Shown here piece after piece: positions 1-8,673 of a DNA stretch of 43,242 nt. A model generated the notes under the pieces. The model saw only the letters and a program-made list of their open reading frames with translations, had not been told where the DNA came from and did no database searches. Source of the DNA: Promethearchaeota archaeon (GTDB lineage Archaea; Asgardarchaeota; Lokiarchaeia; Sigyniarchaeales; SOKP01). The translations under genes were made by a program, and so were the position numbers. The stretch spans positions 1 through 43,242 of the forward strand of contig JAEOTR010000043.1 of assembly GCA_016839705.1 (NCBI GenBank), read 5' to 3'. Positions within the stretch are counted from its first letter, which is position 1. Every line of letters begins with the position of its first letter.

Positions 1-1826
1 ATAATTCCGAAAAATAACAGAAAGGTAACAAAAAGGAACTCTCCTGTTTTTTGAGGTAAAACTGTACTTCCGAATAGTATACTTTCAATTGAAATTATAT
101 CAACTGTAAGTAAGGAAATTAATGAAAATATAAAAAATGAAGATATTATTTGGATAACTCCAATTATTATGTTAACATTATATATTAATTTTAACTTGGA
201 TTTTTTTAATTCTATTATTCTCCCAACCCCAATATCTATTGCCACTTCTTTCTTAGAAACTCTTTTGATAAAAAAATAAACAACTTCTTTAAGAGGTATA
301 ATATCTAAAAATACAGTACTAATTGTGAATATACAGATAAATATTAAGATACGGAGTAAACCAAAGGAAAACATAGTTGTAAATCCTTGGATAGGAGAAG
401 ATATTGTGCTAAGATTATTTAAGATCCAGATAAAAATCCCAATCAGGATAATTGAGAAAAATTTTAAACCAGCAACAGTAAATACTATTGAATGTCGATC
501 GGCAATTGTCAATAAATAATATGTTATCCCGATAGTGAAAAAGATTATTCCTAGAATAACAGCACTAGTATTTAAAACAAACGATAAAATTAAACAACTA
601 GATCCGATAATTATTGGCAAATAAGGAAAAAAGGGAGCTTTAAACGGTCTATCCAATTCTCTTCTCTTATACCTAAGGTTTACAGCTGCAAAATTTACAA
701 AAGCTAATCCAAAGAAATAAATAAAAGTTGTGATATTTGCTGTAAATCCGATGTCCGCAAAAATTATCGCCAAAATTGTGAAAAATATAGCAATTCCTGT
801 TGAAATTATTAAGGCTAACGTAGGAACTTGTGATTTTTTGTTTACTTTCAATAATTTTTGCGACACATAGTGATCTCTTGCTAAAGCATGCATAACACTC
901 ACAGCTGATCCTAAAGCAGCATTCATTGCAATAAAAGTCGAAATTGTTGCTGCAATACCCATCAATAAGTATCCAGGAAGTCCTAATATGTTGTTCAGAA
1001 TATATGCTAACAATATAGGAGAATCACCATAAACGGTTAGGTTATTTCCAATATTTATCATTACGACTATGGTTATGGATAGATATATAAAAAGAGTTAT
1101 TAAAATTGCAAAAATATTTGTTTTGGGAATATTTTTTGAAGGATTTTTTAAGTCTGCGTTTAGGTAAGCTAAGTTAGATGTAATCCCTGTAAAGAAAATA
1201 AACAAGAGAGAAAACATGAGAATTACGCTAAAAAAATCAGTATTGGAAGATAGGAATGCCATATTATAATTAGGAGCATTAGTAATAGGTGCTATTAGAA
1301 AGCCTGATATGATAAAAATGCCAAAAATAATTAACAATACAATTGTTAAAGAAACTAAGGTTCTTAAAGCTATTTTTTGAGATCTAAACACAACTATTGC
1401 TGTAAAAAGAATAGAGACTATTGCAATAATAATAAAGAAATTCCTCATAAATGGTAAAGGGAAGAAAGCTTCAATTACCGTAAAAAAAGCTTGGGCTGAA
1501 AACGAGAATGTTGCGATATTGGCAATCCATAAAAAAAATCCAATTATAAATGCTAAAAAGCCACCTAATGCCTCTTTACTGAAGTTATACGCACCTCCAG
1601 AAACAGGTAAGCTAGTTGATAACTCGCTATAATTCAAAGCAGTAAAAAATATTAACACACCTCCAAGGATTAGACTAATCAAGACACCAGATTGAGCAGT
1701 AGTGATAGCTGTTCCTAGTAATACAAAAATAGATCCCCCAATTCCACAACCAATCCCATAAAGGATTCCAGTTGATAAATTAATTGATCTTTTAGGGAGA
1801 ACTGCTTCGCGTTCTTTTTCCGTCAA
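1..1826 (-). CDS. APC-family amino acid permease (3' end beyond window)
   Basis: Integral membrane transporter of the APC superfamily, probably taking up or exchanging amino acids; the substrate cannot be read from sequence. The minus-strand frame is open from a TTG at 1826 to the left edge without a stop, giving at least 608 residues. The first helix has the family's glycine-rich start (GIGCGIGGSIFVLLG), followed by a second-helix region with LPVSGGAYNFSKEALGG, typical of APC members. About 12 hydrophobic segments occupy the first ~450 residues. A hydrophilic stretch (KRVSKKEVAIDIG) and further hydrophobic helices follow, so the protein is longer than a plain 12-helix permease. The TTG is chosen because an in-frame TAA lies a few codons upstream and the protein then starts MTEKEREAVLPKRS, a normal cytoplasmic N-terminus. 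The family is clear; the true C-terminus is not in the window. Confidence 0.85.
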   Translation of the reverse strand, partial: MTEKEREAVLPKRSINLSTGILYGIGCGIGGSIFVLLGTAITTAQSGVLISLILGGVLIFFTALNYSELSTSLPVSGGAYNFSKEALGGFLAFIIGFFLWIANIATFSFSAQAFFTVIEAFFPLPFMRNFFIIIAIVSILFTAIVVFRSQKIALRTLVSLTIVLLIIFGIFIISGFLIAPITNAPNYNMAFLSSNTDFFSVILMFSLLFIFFTGITSNLAYLNADLKNPSKNIPKTNIFAILITLFIYLSITIVVMINIGNNLTVYGDSPILLAYILNNILGLPGYLLMGIAATISTFIAMNAALGSAVSVMHALARDHYVSQKLLKVNKKSQVPTLALIISTGIAIFFTILAIIFADIGFTANITTFIYFFGLAFVNFAAVNLRYKRRELDRPFKAPFFPYLPIIIGSSCLILSFVLNTSAVILGIIFFTIGITYYLLTIADRHSIVFTVAGLKFFSIILIGIFIWILNNLSTISSPIQGFTTMFSFGLLRILIFICIFTISTVFLDIIPLKEVVYFFIKRVSKKEVAIDIGVGRIIELKKSKLKLIYNVNIIIGVIQIISSFFIFSLISLLTVDIISIESILFGSTVLPQKTGEFLFVTFLLFFGI

Positions 1827-1888
1827 AGTTAAATCACTAAAATATTATTAATTATCTTATTATAAATCTTCTAATAAATTGTAATACT

Positions 1889-3349
1889 TTATGATTTCTC
1901 AAGATGAAAGATTCCTGATATAATTGAGAGAATTGCTCCAATTAAGAGGAATAATACTATTAAAAATGAATTTATATTTCCTTCTCCTAAGTCAATTACA
2001 TTAGCAAATATACCTACTGCCCATATAATAAAAAATATCCCAAATCCAATTAAAATCCCACCAAAAAATTTAGATGCCCTATAAATAGCAGATAAGACTT
2101 CTAGTCTATGTATTCTGCTCTCCTTATCTCTAATTTCTTTTTCTTGATTTTCTAATTCTTCTTTTAATTGTTGAAGTATGAGTTTTGAATCATTGGTACT
2201 ATTCTCAATCGCTTCTTTAGCTTTAACCAGTTTACCGTGTTCAACATCTATATGTTTCAATTTCTCTGTTAAGGCTTCTAGACGTTGTTCTCTTTCAATA
2301 TATTCTGTGTTCGAAGTTTCTATATCCTTTTTCAAATCTTCAACTCTTTTTTCATTTGCATCTATTAAGTTTTGTTTGTTATTAATTTGTTCATCTAAAG
2401 AGCTTAGATCTTCATCTAAGTCTTGAATACGAGATTCAATTTCTATTAATTGTTGTTGTTTATCTGTAAGCTGAACCTTGTATTTTGCGAGAAGTTCTTC
2501 ATATGTTTCTCTTTGTTTCTCCATTTCAGGAAAGCCTTCATGATAATCTTTAATTCTCTGCTCTATTTCCTTTATTCTTCTTTCCTTTTTCTCAATTTGT
2601 TCTGTTAGTAATTTTTTTTCCTCTTCTTTAGCATCAATTTCAATATTGGAATGCTCAAGTTCACTCTTATTTTTGCTTATAAAAAACTTAAAAGTTTCAT
2701 TTTCAGCTTGTAGGCTTTTCAATTTTTTATCTAAAGCTTCAGATTCTTCCCTTTGCTTATCAAGATTAGCCTCCCCATCTTGAATATCCTGATTAAGTTT
2801 TGTGTTTTTATTTCTTAACTCTTCCTGAATTGATACTTTTTCTTTAACTGAGTCAGTAAGAACAATTAAATCTACCTGTCTACTTTCGTAAGTCTTGATT
2901 AATTGCTCGTTATTTCTTAAGAGCTCTTTATATTCTACTTCTAAGTTATCTTTACTTTCTTTGGTAATATTTAATCTTTCATCTAAGTTATTTATTTCTT
3001 CAGTTTTTCGATTATACTTTTCTTCTAAAGTTGATATTGTTTCCTCAATCGCAGCTAGGTATTCCTCTTTATCATCAATTCTTTTTAATAATGCATCTAG
3101 TATTATTTGAGATTCTTTTATTTCGGTATCTACTTCCTCAGTGGCTTTCACCTCAGTTTCTCCTTTCTCTGTATTCTCCCCATTTGTAATTGTTTCTGAA
3201 ATATTCTCAATAGTATTTTCAAAAGTTCTTAATTTTTTATCGATTAAATCTCTGGAATTCTTTGCTTTAGACAAAAATTCCTTATCTACCTTCTCTATTT
3301 CCTTATCCGATTTACTTTCCTTCTCTTCATCCTTAAATTCGTCTGTCAT
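1889..3349 (-). CDS. Coiled-coil protein with C-terminal membrane anchor
   Basis: I do not recognise a named family. The 486-residue protein is almost wholly charged heptad-like sequence from about residue 60 to 425, rich in Glu, Lys and Leu, as in long SMC- or golgin-like coiled coils. It ends in two hydrophobic helices (about 430-453 and 461-481, containing GGILIGFGIFFIIW and SFLIVLFLLIGAILSIISGIF) and a short HLEKS tail. There is no signal peptide, so the rod is expected in the cytoplasm, held to the membrane by a C-terminal hairpin. This topology resembles eukaryotic membrane tethers, but that is only an architectural comparison. The gene stands between the permease and a 400-bp intergenic stretch and appears to be transcribed alone. 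The ATG at 3349 gives an acidic N-terminus (MTDEFKDEEKES). Confidence 0.75.
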   Translation of the reverse strand: MTDEFKDEEKESKSDKEIEKVDKEFLSKAKNSRDLIDKKLRTFENTIENISETITNGENTEKGETEVKATEEVDTEIKESQIILDALLKRIDDKEEYLAAIEETISTLEEKYNRKTEEINNLDERLNITKESKDNLEVEYKELLRNNEQLIKTYESRQVDLIVLTDSVKEKVSIQEELRNKNTKLNQDIQDGEANLDKQREESEALDKKLKSLQAENETFKFFISKNKSELEHSNIEIDAKEEEKKLLTEQIEKKERRIKEIEQRIKDYHEGFPEMEKQRETYEELLAKYKVQLTDKQQQLIEIESRIQDLDEDLSSLDEQINNKQNLIDANEKRVEDLKKDIETSNTEYIEREQRLEALTEKLKHIDVEHGKLVKAKEAIENSTNDSKLILQQLKEELENQEKEIRDKESRIHRLEVLSAIYRASKFFGGILIGFGIFFIIWAVGIFANVIDLGEGNINSFLIVLFLLIGAILSIISGIFHLEKS

Positions 3350-3749
3350 TGTATCGCGCTTATGAATATTGGATTTATTATATCATTACTTCATATAGAA
3401 TTAGAATGTAGAATGTTAAAAATTAATTATTGTATTTGCAAAAATATCTTCTTTGATCAATTGAGTGTTGATATAAATAGAACATTATTTTGCACTTCAC
3501 TTTATATCTTATGAATAATACTTATTTTAGATATTTAAATTTTGATTTTTTCCCATTTTTTTCCGGGAATTTGGACAAACTAAATGAATAAATTTAAATA
3601 TAACCGATACATTAATGACGATTTGGTTTTCTAATTTTCATTTAATCATTATTTATAAGGCTACTGTGCATTTCAACTTGATTGAAAGAGGTTGGGAAGA
3701 TATTATCTACGAATTGTGATCAATATTCCACGAAAACCTCTCTAAATGC
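3350..3749. other. 400-bp intergenic region with a possible micro-ORF
   Basis: No established gene is visible. The stretch holds the upstream region of the coiled-coil gene and the 3' flank of the AlkC-like gene. A plus-strand TATA-like sequence (TTTAAATATA, about 3593-3602) precedes an ATG at 3615 that opens a 34-codon frame ending in TGA at 3717-3719. The arms AGAGGTT (about 3687-3693) and AACCTCT (about 3736-3742) can pair across the end of that frame. The TATA-to-ATG distance is too short for a normal leader. I treat the micro-ORF as a possibility and not as a gene. Confidence 0.4.
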
Positions 3750-4682
3750 TCAATCTATTTCAAAAGGTTTAGCTAATCTATTTCTTTTTTCATCGAAATA
3801 CAGCACATAATATTTTCCTAAGATTTTTTCTAGTTTTGGGTGTAATTCGGGATTTTGGTTTTTTATCCACCTCATGCCATGCTTTATCGTCCAAATTAAT
3901 CTTTTTTCTTCTTGATTTAATCCTTTTTCCATTGCTAATTCATCATTTACTTCAATTTCTGCCTTATTTATCCATGACTCTACTAATTCCAAGATTTTTC
4001 CAGGCATATATTTCGTTAAATCTTTCAGATTATTTCCTACGGATTTTCTTACATAAATAGAACGATCTTTTCTTAGAATTGAAAGAATTTCTAATATTTG
4101 ATCATTTTTAGTTGGATCTCGGAGCCATTTAATAGCTGAATGAGGTCTAAGGCTCTCAGAAACTAAACGTCTTAAATACTCATCATCACTTTGGGTCCAG
4201 ATAGATAATAATTTTAATGTTTTTTCAGGAATCTTTTTTAATCCAGATATTATCGAATCTGCTGCAGTTTCTCGAATTGACCAATCTGCATTGCAAGCAT
4301 ATCTTTCAATTAGAGGCACCATTTCATCAAACTTCTCTGGTTTAAAAGATATAAAATCAGCTAAAATATGTAGAGAAAAATGCTGTAAAATAAGACTCTT
4401 ATTGGATTCTCCGTAATTAAATGCAGATTCTATGAAATTAATTATGTATTTTTTCTTTGTATGCATTTCTTTTTTTAATAACTGAAAAATAATTTTCGCA
4501 ACATGATTTGAAATGAATTTAATTCCTTTGCCAATTCGTTCTCGCTTGGGGATAATGCTATATTCCCTGTCAAGAGTCTTATTAATTTTCTTAAATAAAT
4601 CTTCAGTAGGATACCAATTACTTAAGTTTTCAAAAAATTCAAGGGTTCTTTTTTGAATTAACTTCGCAGAGCTATTAGACAT
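3750..4682 (-). CDS. AlkC/AlkD-like DNA alkylation-repeat protein
   Basis: Probable alkylpurine DNA glycosylase or DNA-binding relative built of HEAT-like repeats (310 residues). AlkC and AlkD enzymes excise N3- and N7-alkylated purines using a concave HEAT surface. The AlkC-type hallmark is visible as RRLVSESLRPHSAIKWLRDP at about 171-190 (AlkC proteins have an RRLASEGTRPRLPW-like block). It is followed by a DRSIYVRKSVGNNLKDLTK block at about 206-224, matching the family's YVRKSVANHLND repeat, and by TIKHGMRWI near 270. The stop of the upstream PfkB kinase gene is separated from this ATG by one base, so the two are cotranscribed. I see no functional reason to pair a sugar kinase with base repair. 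Family assignment is good; catalytic activity is inferred. Confidence 0.75.
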   Translation of the reverse strand: MSNSSAKLIQKRTLEFFENLSNWYPTEDLFKKINKTLDREYSIIPKRERIGKGIKFISNHVAKIIFQLLKKEMHTKKKYIINFIESAFNYGESNKSLILQHFSLHILADFISFKPEKFDEMVPLIERYACNADWSIRETAADSIISGLKKIPEKTLKLLSIWTQSDDEYLRRLVSESLRPHSAIKWLRDPTKNDQILEILSILRKDRSIYVRKSVGNNLKDLTKYMPGKILELVESWINKAEIEVNDELAMEKGLNQEEKRLIWTIKHGMRWIKNQNPELHPKLEKILGKYYVLYFDEKRNRLAKPFEID

Positions 4683-4683
4683 C

Positions 4684-5652
4684 TTAGTGGTTACTTTTTT
4701 TTATAAATTTGATTACCTCTTCATATGAAGTGTCTGACATAGGTCCAAATGACTCTACTTTCAATGCTCCTACTGCATTCGAAAAAATACCAATTTTTTT
4801 AAGATCCCAACCTTTGAGAAAACCCACGATAAATGCACCTGCAAAAGAGTCCCCTGCTCCAGTAGGATCAATTTCATTTACTTCAAAACCATTAATGTGT
4901 ACTCCTTTTAGATTATCAGGAGTAAAAATAGTACAACCTTTTTTTCCTTGTTTAAGGACGATTATTTTTGGTCCCATTTCAAGTAATTTTTGACATGCTT
5001 TTTTAGAATCCTTAAGACCCGCTAGCATTTCAGCTTCCTCTCCACTTGGGAGGAGAATTTCTGTTCTCTCTAATATAGGCATGCTAATCTCTAAAATTTC
5101 ATCTAAATCTAGCATTTCTGGTCTAAGATTTGGGTCAAAAGATATAATTGTGTCTGGATTATTTTTTTTCGCCACATTAATAGCTTTAAAGCAGGCATCT
5201 CGAGATTTTTTGCTGATAGAAAGGGAACTTCCCATAATGTGGAGACTTTTAACATCTTTAAAGTAATTTTCTTTTACATCCTTTAAAGATGTTTCACCTG
5301 CAGCTCCTTTCGCAAATATGAACTTACGAGAACCATCAGTATTATATTGATTAAACGCTATTCCTGTGGGTTCACTTTCCGAGATTCTAATATGCGATAT
5401 ATCAACATCATCTTGTTTTAACTTTCTAATGATACAATCCCCAAACTCATCATTTCCTATTACTCCAATATAACCGGTTTTTAAATTAAATGGTTTTGAC
5501 ATACGAGCAGCAGAACTGATAAAAATAGCCGGAGCCCCACTTGGATAGGGTCCTCTGTAATTAGCACCAATTTTTCCATGTGGAGTATTTAATTCTGTTC
5601 GTATAATTTCAACCAATAATTCACCTAAAGAAATTATATCTGGACACATCAT
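4684..5652 (-). CDS. PfkB-family sugar kinase
   Basis: ATP-dependent kinase of the ribokinase/PfkB family (322 residues, normal length). The C-terminal signature DPTGAGDSFAGAF at 262-274 holds the anion hole and catalytic Asp268. The N-terminal glycine motif appears as YPSGAPAIFISSAARM at 36-51, and SFDPNLRPEML at 171-181 is the substrate-lid segment seen in fructokinases and 2-keto-3-deoxygluconate kinases. The sugar cannot be fixed from sequence; KDG or fructose are the leading guesses. The gene leads a two-gene unit with the AlkC-like gene one base downstream. A decayed SMP-30/gluconolactonase fragment lies about 2.9 kb away at 8504-8623; if this kinase acts on keto-deoxygluconate the two could once have shared a pathway, which is speculation. 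Confidence 0.85.
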   Translation of the reverse strand: MMCPDIISLGELLVEIIRTELNTPHGKIGANYRGPYPSGAPAIFISSAARMSKPFNLKTGYIGVIGNDEFGDCIIRKLKQDDVDISHIRISESEPTGIAFNQYNTDGSRKFIFAKGAAGETSLKDVKENYFKDVKSLHIMGSSLSISKKSRDACFKAINVAKKNNPDTIISFDPNLRPEMLDLDEILEISMPILERTEILLPSGEEAEMLAGLKDSKKACQKLLEMGPKIIVLKQGKKGCTIFTPDNLKGVHINGFEVNEIDPTGAGDSFAGAFIVGFLKGWDLKKIGIFSNAVGALKVESFGPMSDTSYEEVIKFIKKSNH

Positions 5653-5731
5653 TCTCTTCCTTTTTTTAGTTTAGCTCTTTTTTACGAAAAATTTTAAGAT
5701 GATACTAAAAATATGAAGATGAAAAGAAAAT

Positions 5732-6643
5732 TCACTTAACAAATTTTTGTTTAAATGATTCAATCATGCTTGAAATTTCATTCAATTGTAATTTGAGTTC
5801 TTTAGGGTTCATTTTTTTCAACTGATCTACGCTATTTATAATTTCTTTCATCTCATCTATCCATAATTTCATAAGAATTTCTCTTTCTTTATCTTTTATA
5901 GCTGTTTTCATTTCGTTAGAAATCCATTCTTTCGCACTTTCATAAATTTGTTTCTTAAGCATATCCATTTTTATTTTTGTTACATCTTGTTGACTTTTGA
6001 GCTCTTCTATAACAGGTTTTAATTCATTTTGAAATTTGATGTTTTCCTCATTATGCTTTTTTTCAATATCTCGTAAAACGGTGTCTTTTACATCAAATTC
6101 TTCTTTAAAGGTTTGGATTTTATTACTAAGATTCTCATTCATTTCTTTGATTCTTTCTAATATTGAGTTAATTTTTATCTCAACTGCTTTAATATTCTCC
6201 CTCAAATTTTGTTCTAAAGATTTAAATCTTCCATCTACTGCTTCTCCAAATTTTTTAAAGCCTTCTACTAACTTTTTATTAATGTTAGTATATCTTTCCT
6301 CTATTTTCTGGTCAAAAGTATTCGAAATTTCATCTAATTCTTGACTAATGTTTTTATTTAGGTTATCAATTTTATTGTCTAGTCTCTTAATTTCCGTATT
6401 TGATTGATCCTCAATTTTTTTAATATCTTTGCTTAAATGGTTTGAAAATTTATTATCTTGCTCATTTAACTTTTCACTTTGTATCTTATTTTGATCGTTT
6501 ATTTTTTCTTCCAGTTTTTGTAATTGATCAGTTAATTTTTGCCCAAATTTTTTAATTTGAGCATCATTTTTTTGTTCAATTTTATTAATCTGTTCTTTTA
6601 ATTCCTTAATTTTTTTGTCAGTAGGGTCTTCTTTACTGGACAT
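5732..6643 (-). CDS. Soluble coiled-coil protein
   Basis: 303-residue protein of unknown family, hydrophilic throughout, with heptad-like repeats over nearly its whole length. Recurring segments such as KIEQKNDAQIKKFGQKL, KIEDQSNTEIKRLDNKI and QLEKLEEKINDQNKI suggest an extended rod. No membrane segment, zinc site or nucleotide-binding motif is visible. It follows the GTPase gene with a 42-base gap on the same strand, so they are probably cotranscribed. As that GTPase has its own coiled-coil tail, this protein could be its partner or effector, an inference from position and shape only. The ATG at 6643 is preceded on the minus strand by AAAAGGTGACAAAAAA, a good GGTGA ribosome site. Confidence 0.7.
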   Translation of the reverse strand: MSSKEDPTDKKIKELKEQINKIEQKNDAQIKKFGQKLTDQLQKLEEKINDQNKIQSEKLNEQDNKFSNHLSKDIKKIEDQSNTEIKRLDNKIDNLNKNISQELDEISNTFDQKIEERYTNINKKLVEGFKKFGEAVDGRFKSLEQNLRENIKAVEIKINSILERIKEMNENLSNKIQTFKEEFDVKDTVLRDIEKKHNEENIKFQNELKPVIEELKSQQDVTKIKMDMLKKQIYESAKEWISNEMKTAIKDKEREILMKLWIDEMKEIINSVDQLKKMNPKELKLQLNEISSMIESFKQKFVK

Positions 6644-6685
6644 TTTTTTGTCACCTTTTTTAATCTAATCTTTCAATATCATAAT

Positions 6686-7981
6686 CTAGGATTTTTGTTT
6701 TTTTTTCCATTCTAAAAAGCTTTTTGTTTCCTTACCTCGAAAAACAGCCTTTTTTCCAGGATTAGTTTTCTCATATTTATCATACAGCTCAATTTTTTGA
6801 TCTATGTTTATATGTTTTGATTCAACTTTAATTGTTTTAAGGTTGAGTTTAGCAGGCTTAGATCTCGGTTTGGTTTTAGATATAACCTCAAGAGGTTTTG
6901 ATTCTTGTTTTATTTCTTTATGAATTTCAGGGGATTGTTGTTCTGATATCATATTTTTACCTTTAAGATTAACGGTATCAATTCTTGGTTTATCGTCAAA
7001 TTGATCTTCTCTAATTTTTGAACTAATGATCAAAAGTTCATTTTCTTCTCTTTTCAATTTAATAAATGTTTCTAATTGTTGTTTACTTTTCTTTTCAGAA
7101 ATTTCTAATGATTTTTTTAACTTATCAACTAATTCTAAAGTTGATTTGATATTTTGCTTTTTTAATTGAATTAATTCTTCTTCTGTTTTTTTTATACCAT
7201 CAAGAAAATTATCTGAAATTGTTGTTTTCTGAGTTGAAATTTTTTGTAATTCCTGTTGAATAAATTCATAGTATTTTCTTTCTTTATGTTCTTGAGAGGG
7301 AATATCTTCTATTTTTATTTTCGGTTTTAGATCACTGAGTTTTAGTTCAATAGAACTTAAATTAACTAAATGTCCTCTCAATTCCTCTTCAGTCTTGCCT
7401 ATGAGCTCAATAAACTCTAAACTTGAATTTTCAGGAACTAGATCTGGAAATAAGATCTCGGATTTTTTCAAAAATGTGAAAATTAATAATTCAATACAGT
7501 CACTAACATTTAGGTTAGAATTAGCTGAAGTTATTGAAAAACTCTTTTTTTCCCCTAAGTAATTTTTAACTGCTTTTTTAAAATCGTTATTCAATGAGAG
7601 TTTATCAAATTTATTCCCAACCATAAGAGTAAACGGATCTTCTGAATATCTTTCTAATCTATCTAAAAAATTCTTCTCATGAGATTTTAACGTTAATTCT
7701 GGTCTCGTCATATCGAAAACTATAAGGGCAAGGTCAACATCAGAGAAAAATGCATTATTTATGGTGGGATTAATAGCCCTATTTCCTCCTACATCCCAAA
7801 TATTTAGTCTAAATGTTACACCTGTTTTTTTTAGTATATAATCTTTTCTACTTATAATACTATTAATCGTAGGCGAGTATTCTTTTGGTACTTCCTTTCC
7901 TAGAAATACATTTATTAATGATGTTTTTCCAACTGAACCTTCTCCATAAACGGCAAGTTTTAAATTAACCCTCTTATCCAA
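6686..7981 (-). CDS. Ras-like GTPase with long coiled-coil C-terminal extension
   Basis: Small GTPase domain (residues about 5-185) fused to about 245 residues of charged, largely helical sequence. The nucleotide-binding motifs are complete: P-loop GEGSVGKT at 13-20, switch I Thr38 in YSPTINS, G3 as WDVGGN at 62-67, NKFD at 123-126, and TSAN at 151-154. The residue at the position of Ras Gln61 is Asn67, so intrinsic hydrolysis may be altered. The tail carries coiled-coil heptads at about 225-320 and a basic, proline- and lysine-rich end with no prenylation cysteine. It leads a likely operon with the downstream coiled-coil protein at 5732-6643. Expanded small GTPases are characteristic of Asgard genomes; this fusion layout is not one I can name. 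Confidence 0.85.
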   Translation of the reverse strand: MDKRVNLKLAVYGEGSVGKTSLINVFLGKEVPKEYSPTINSIISRKDYILKKTGVTFRLNIWDVGGNRAINPTINNAFFSDVDLALIVFDMTRPELTLKSHEKNFLDRLERYSEDPFTLMVGNKFDKLSLNNDFKKAVKNYLGEKKSFSITSANSNLNVSDCIELLIFTFLKKSEILFPDLVPENSSLEFIELIGKTEEELRGHLVNLSSIELKLSDLKPKIKIEDIPSQEHKERKYYEFIQQELQKISTQKTTISDNFLDGIKKTEEELIQLKKQNIKSTLELVDKLKKSLEISEKKSKQQLETFIKLKREENELLIISSKIREDQFDDKPRIDTVNLKGKNMISEQQSPEIHKEIKQESKPLEVISKTKPRSKPAKLNLKTIKVESKHINIDQKIELYDKYEKTNPGKKAVFRGKETKSFLEWKKKQKS

Positions 7982-8261
7982 TTCAATATCCGCCTGGTAG
8001 AATTAAATAAAATATTCCAAGGAAGCTTTTAGCATCTAGTTTAAATCGCTTAAAAAAAAAAAGCAACCTAACTCATAAATTCTTAACATGTAAATTATAT
8101 TTAAATTTATTTAGAAAACTGGTTTGATGTTTTTAAAGTGCTTTAATAATTTTATAAAGATTAAGTTGAGAATTAATATTTAAATCTAATTTTTGGAATT
8201 AAACACTTAAATAGCTGTTAATCCTATCCTCAAATACTTGTAATTAAAAACTTATTTAAAA

Positions 8262-8495
8262 ATGAAAGCAAAGAAAAAAATTGAATTGATAGTCAATATA
8301 ATCGAAAGATGTGATGAGGGAAGTTGTTTATATTGTGGTAGTACATTGAATGGAGATTTAGAAGATTATGATGAATTCTATTCTGATGATTGGTGCCCTG
8401 ATTGTTGTGAGAATATAAATCCTGACAATGATTGGGAGGACGCATGTGTAAAAGCAATTGATAAGGTAATTCATGAAGAAAAGTTTAAACCCTAA
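8262..8495 (+). CDS. Small cysteine-rich, probable zinc-binding protein
   Basis: 77-residue protein with a four-cysteine pattern: C22-x2-C25 (CLYC) and C45-x2-C48 (CPDC), plus C17, C49 and C62. The spacing of 19 residues between the pairs fits a zinc ribbon or knuckle. The central part is very acidic (DLEDYDEFYSDDW) and the N-terminus basic (MKAKKKIE). No family is recognised. It is divergent from the GTPase gene across 280 bases of AT-rich DNA that contains several TTAAAT or TTTAAAT boxes usable as archaeal promoters. The decayed SMP-30 fragment begins 9 bases after its stop. Confidence 0.7.
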   Translation: MKAKKKIELIVNIIERCDEGSCLYCGSTLNGDLEDYDEFYSDDWCPDCCENINPDNDWEDACVKAIDKVIHEEKFKP

Positions 8496-8503
8496 TATAA
8501 CGA

Positions 8504-8623
8504 GTGAGAAATTTGGTTTTTCTAAAAACAGAGGTGCTTCTTAAAGATTTGTTGTTTCCAGAAAGTCCCAGATGGTATGATAACAAACTCTGGTTTTCTG
8601 TACCTGGTGTAGGACTCCCCTAA
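8504..8623 (+). pseudogene. N-terminal fragment of an SMP-30/gluconolactonase-like gene
   Basis: A plus-strand frame from GTG at 8504 to TAA at 8621-8623 encodes 39 residues including EVLLKDLLFPESPRWYDNKL (about 11-30) followed by WFS. SMP-30/gluconolactonase/LRE-family proteins begin with just such a segment (a leucine-rich turn, FPESPRW, a short charged turn, LWFSD). Here the reading is lost right after WFS and a stop follows about eight codons later, with none of the rest of the beta-propeller nearby on either strand. I therefore call it a gene remnant. An SMP-30 enzyme would hydrolyse a sugar lactone. Confidence 0.65.
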
Positions 8624-8673
8624 TATATAAAATACTTACTATATGTAATATAAAAAAATATATATCACTGCTG

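Noticed and set aside
325..519. Plus-strand 64-residue frame in the permease region
   Set aside because: It lies antisense inside the APC permease, whose family motifs are clear on the minus strand.
2200..3300. Possible SMC/Rad50-type ATPase from the coiled coil
   Set aside because: No Walker A or B and no head domain is present at either end; it ends in membrane helices.
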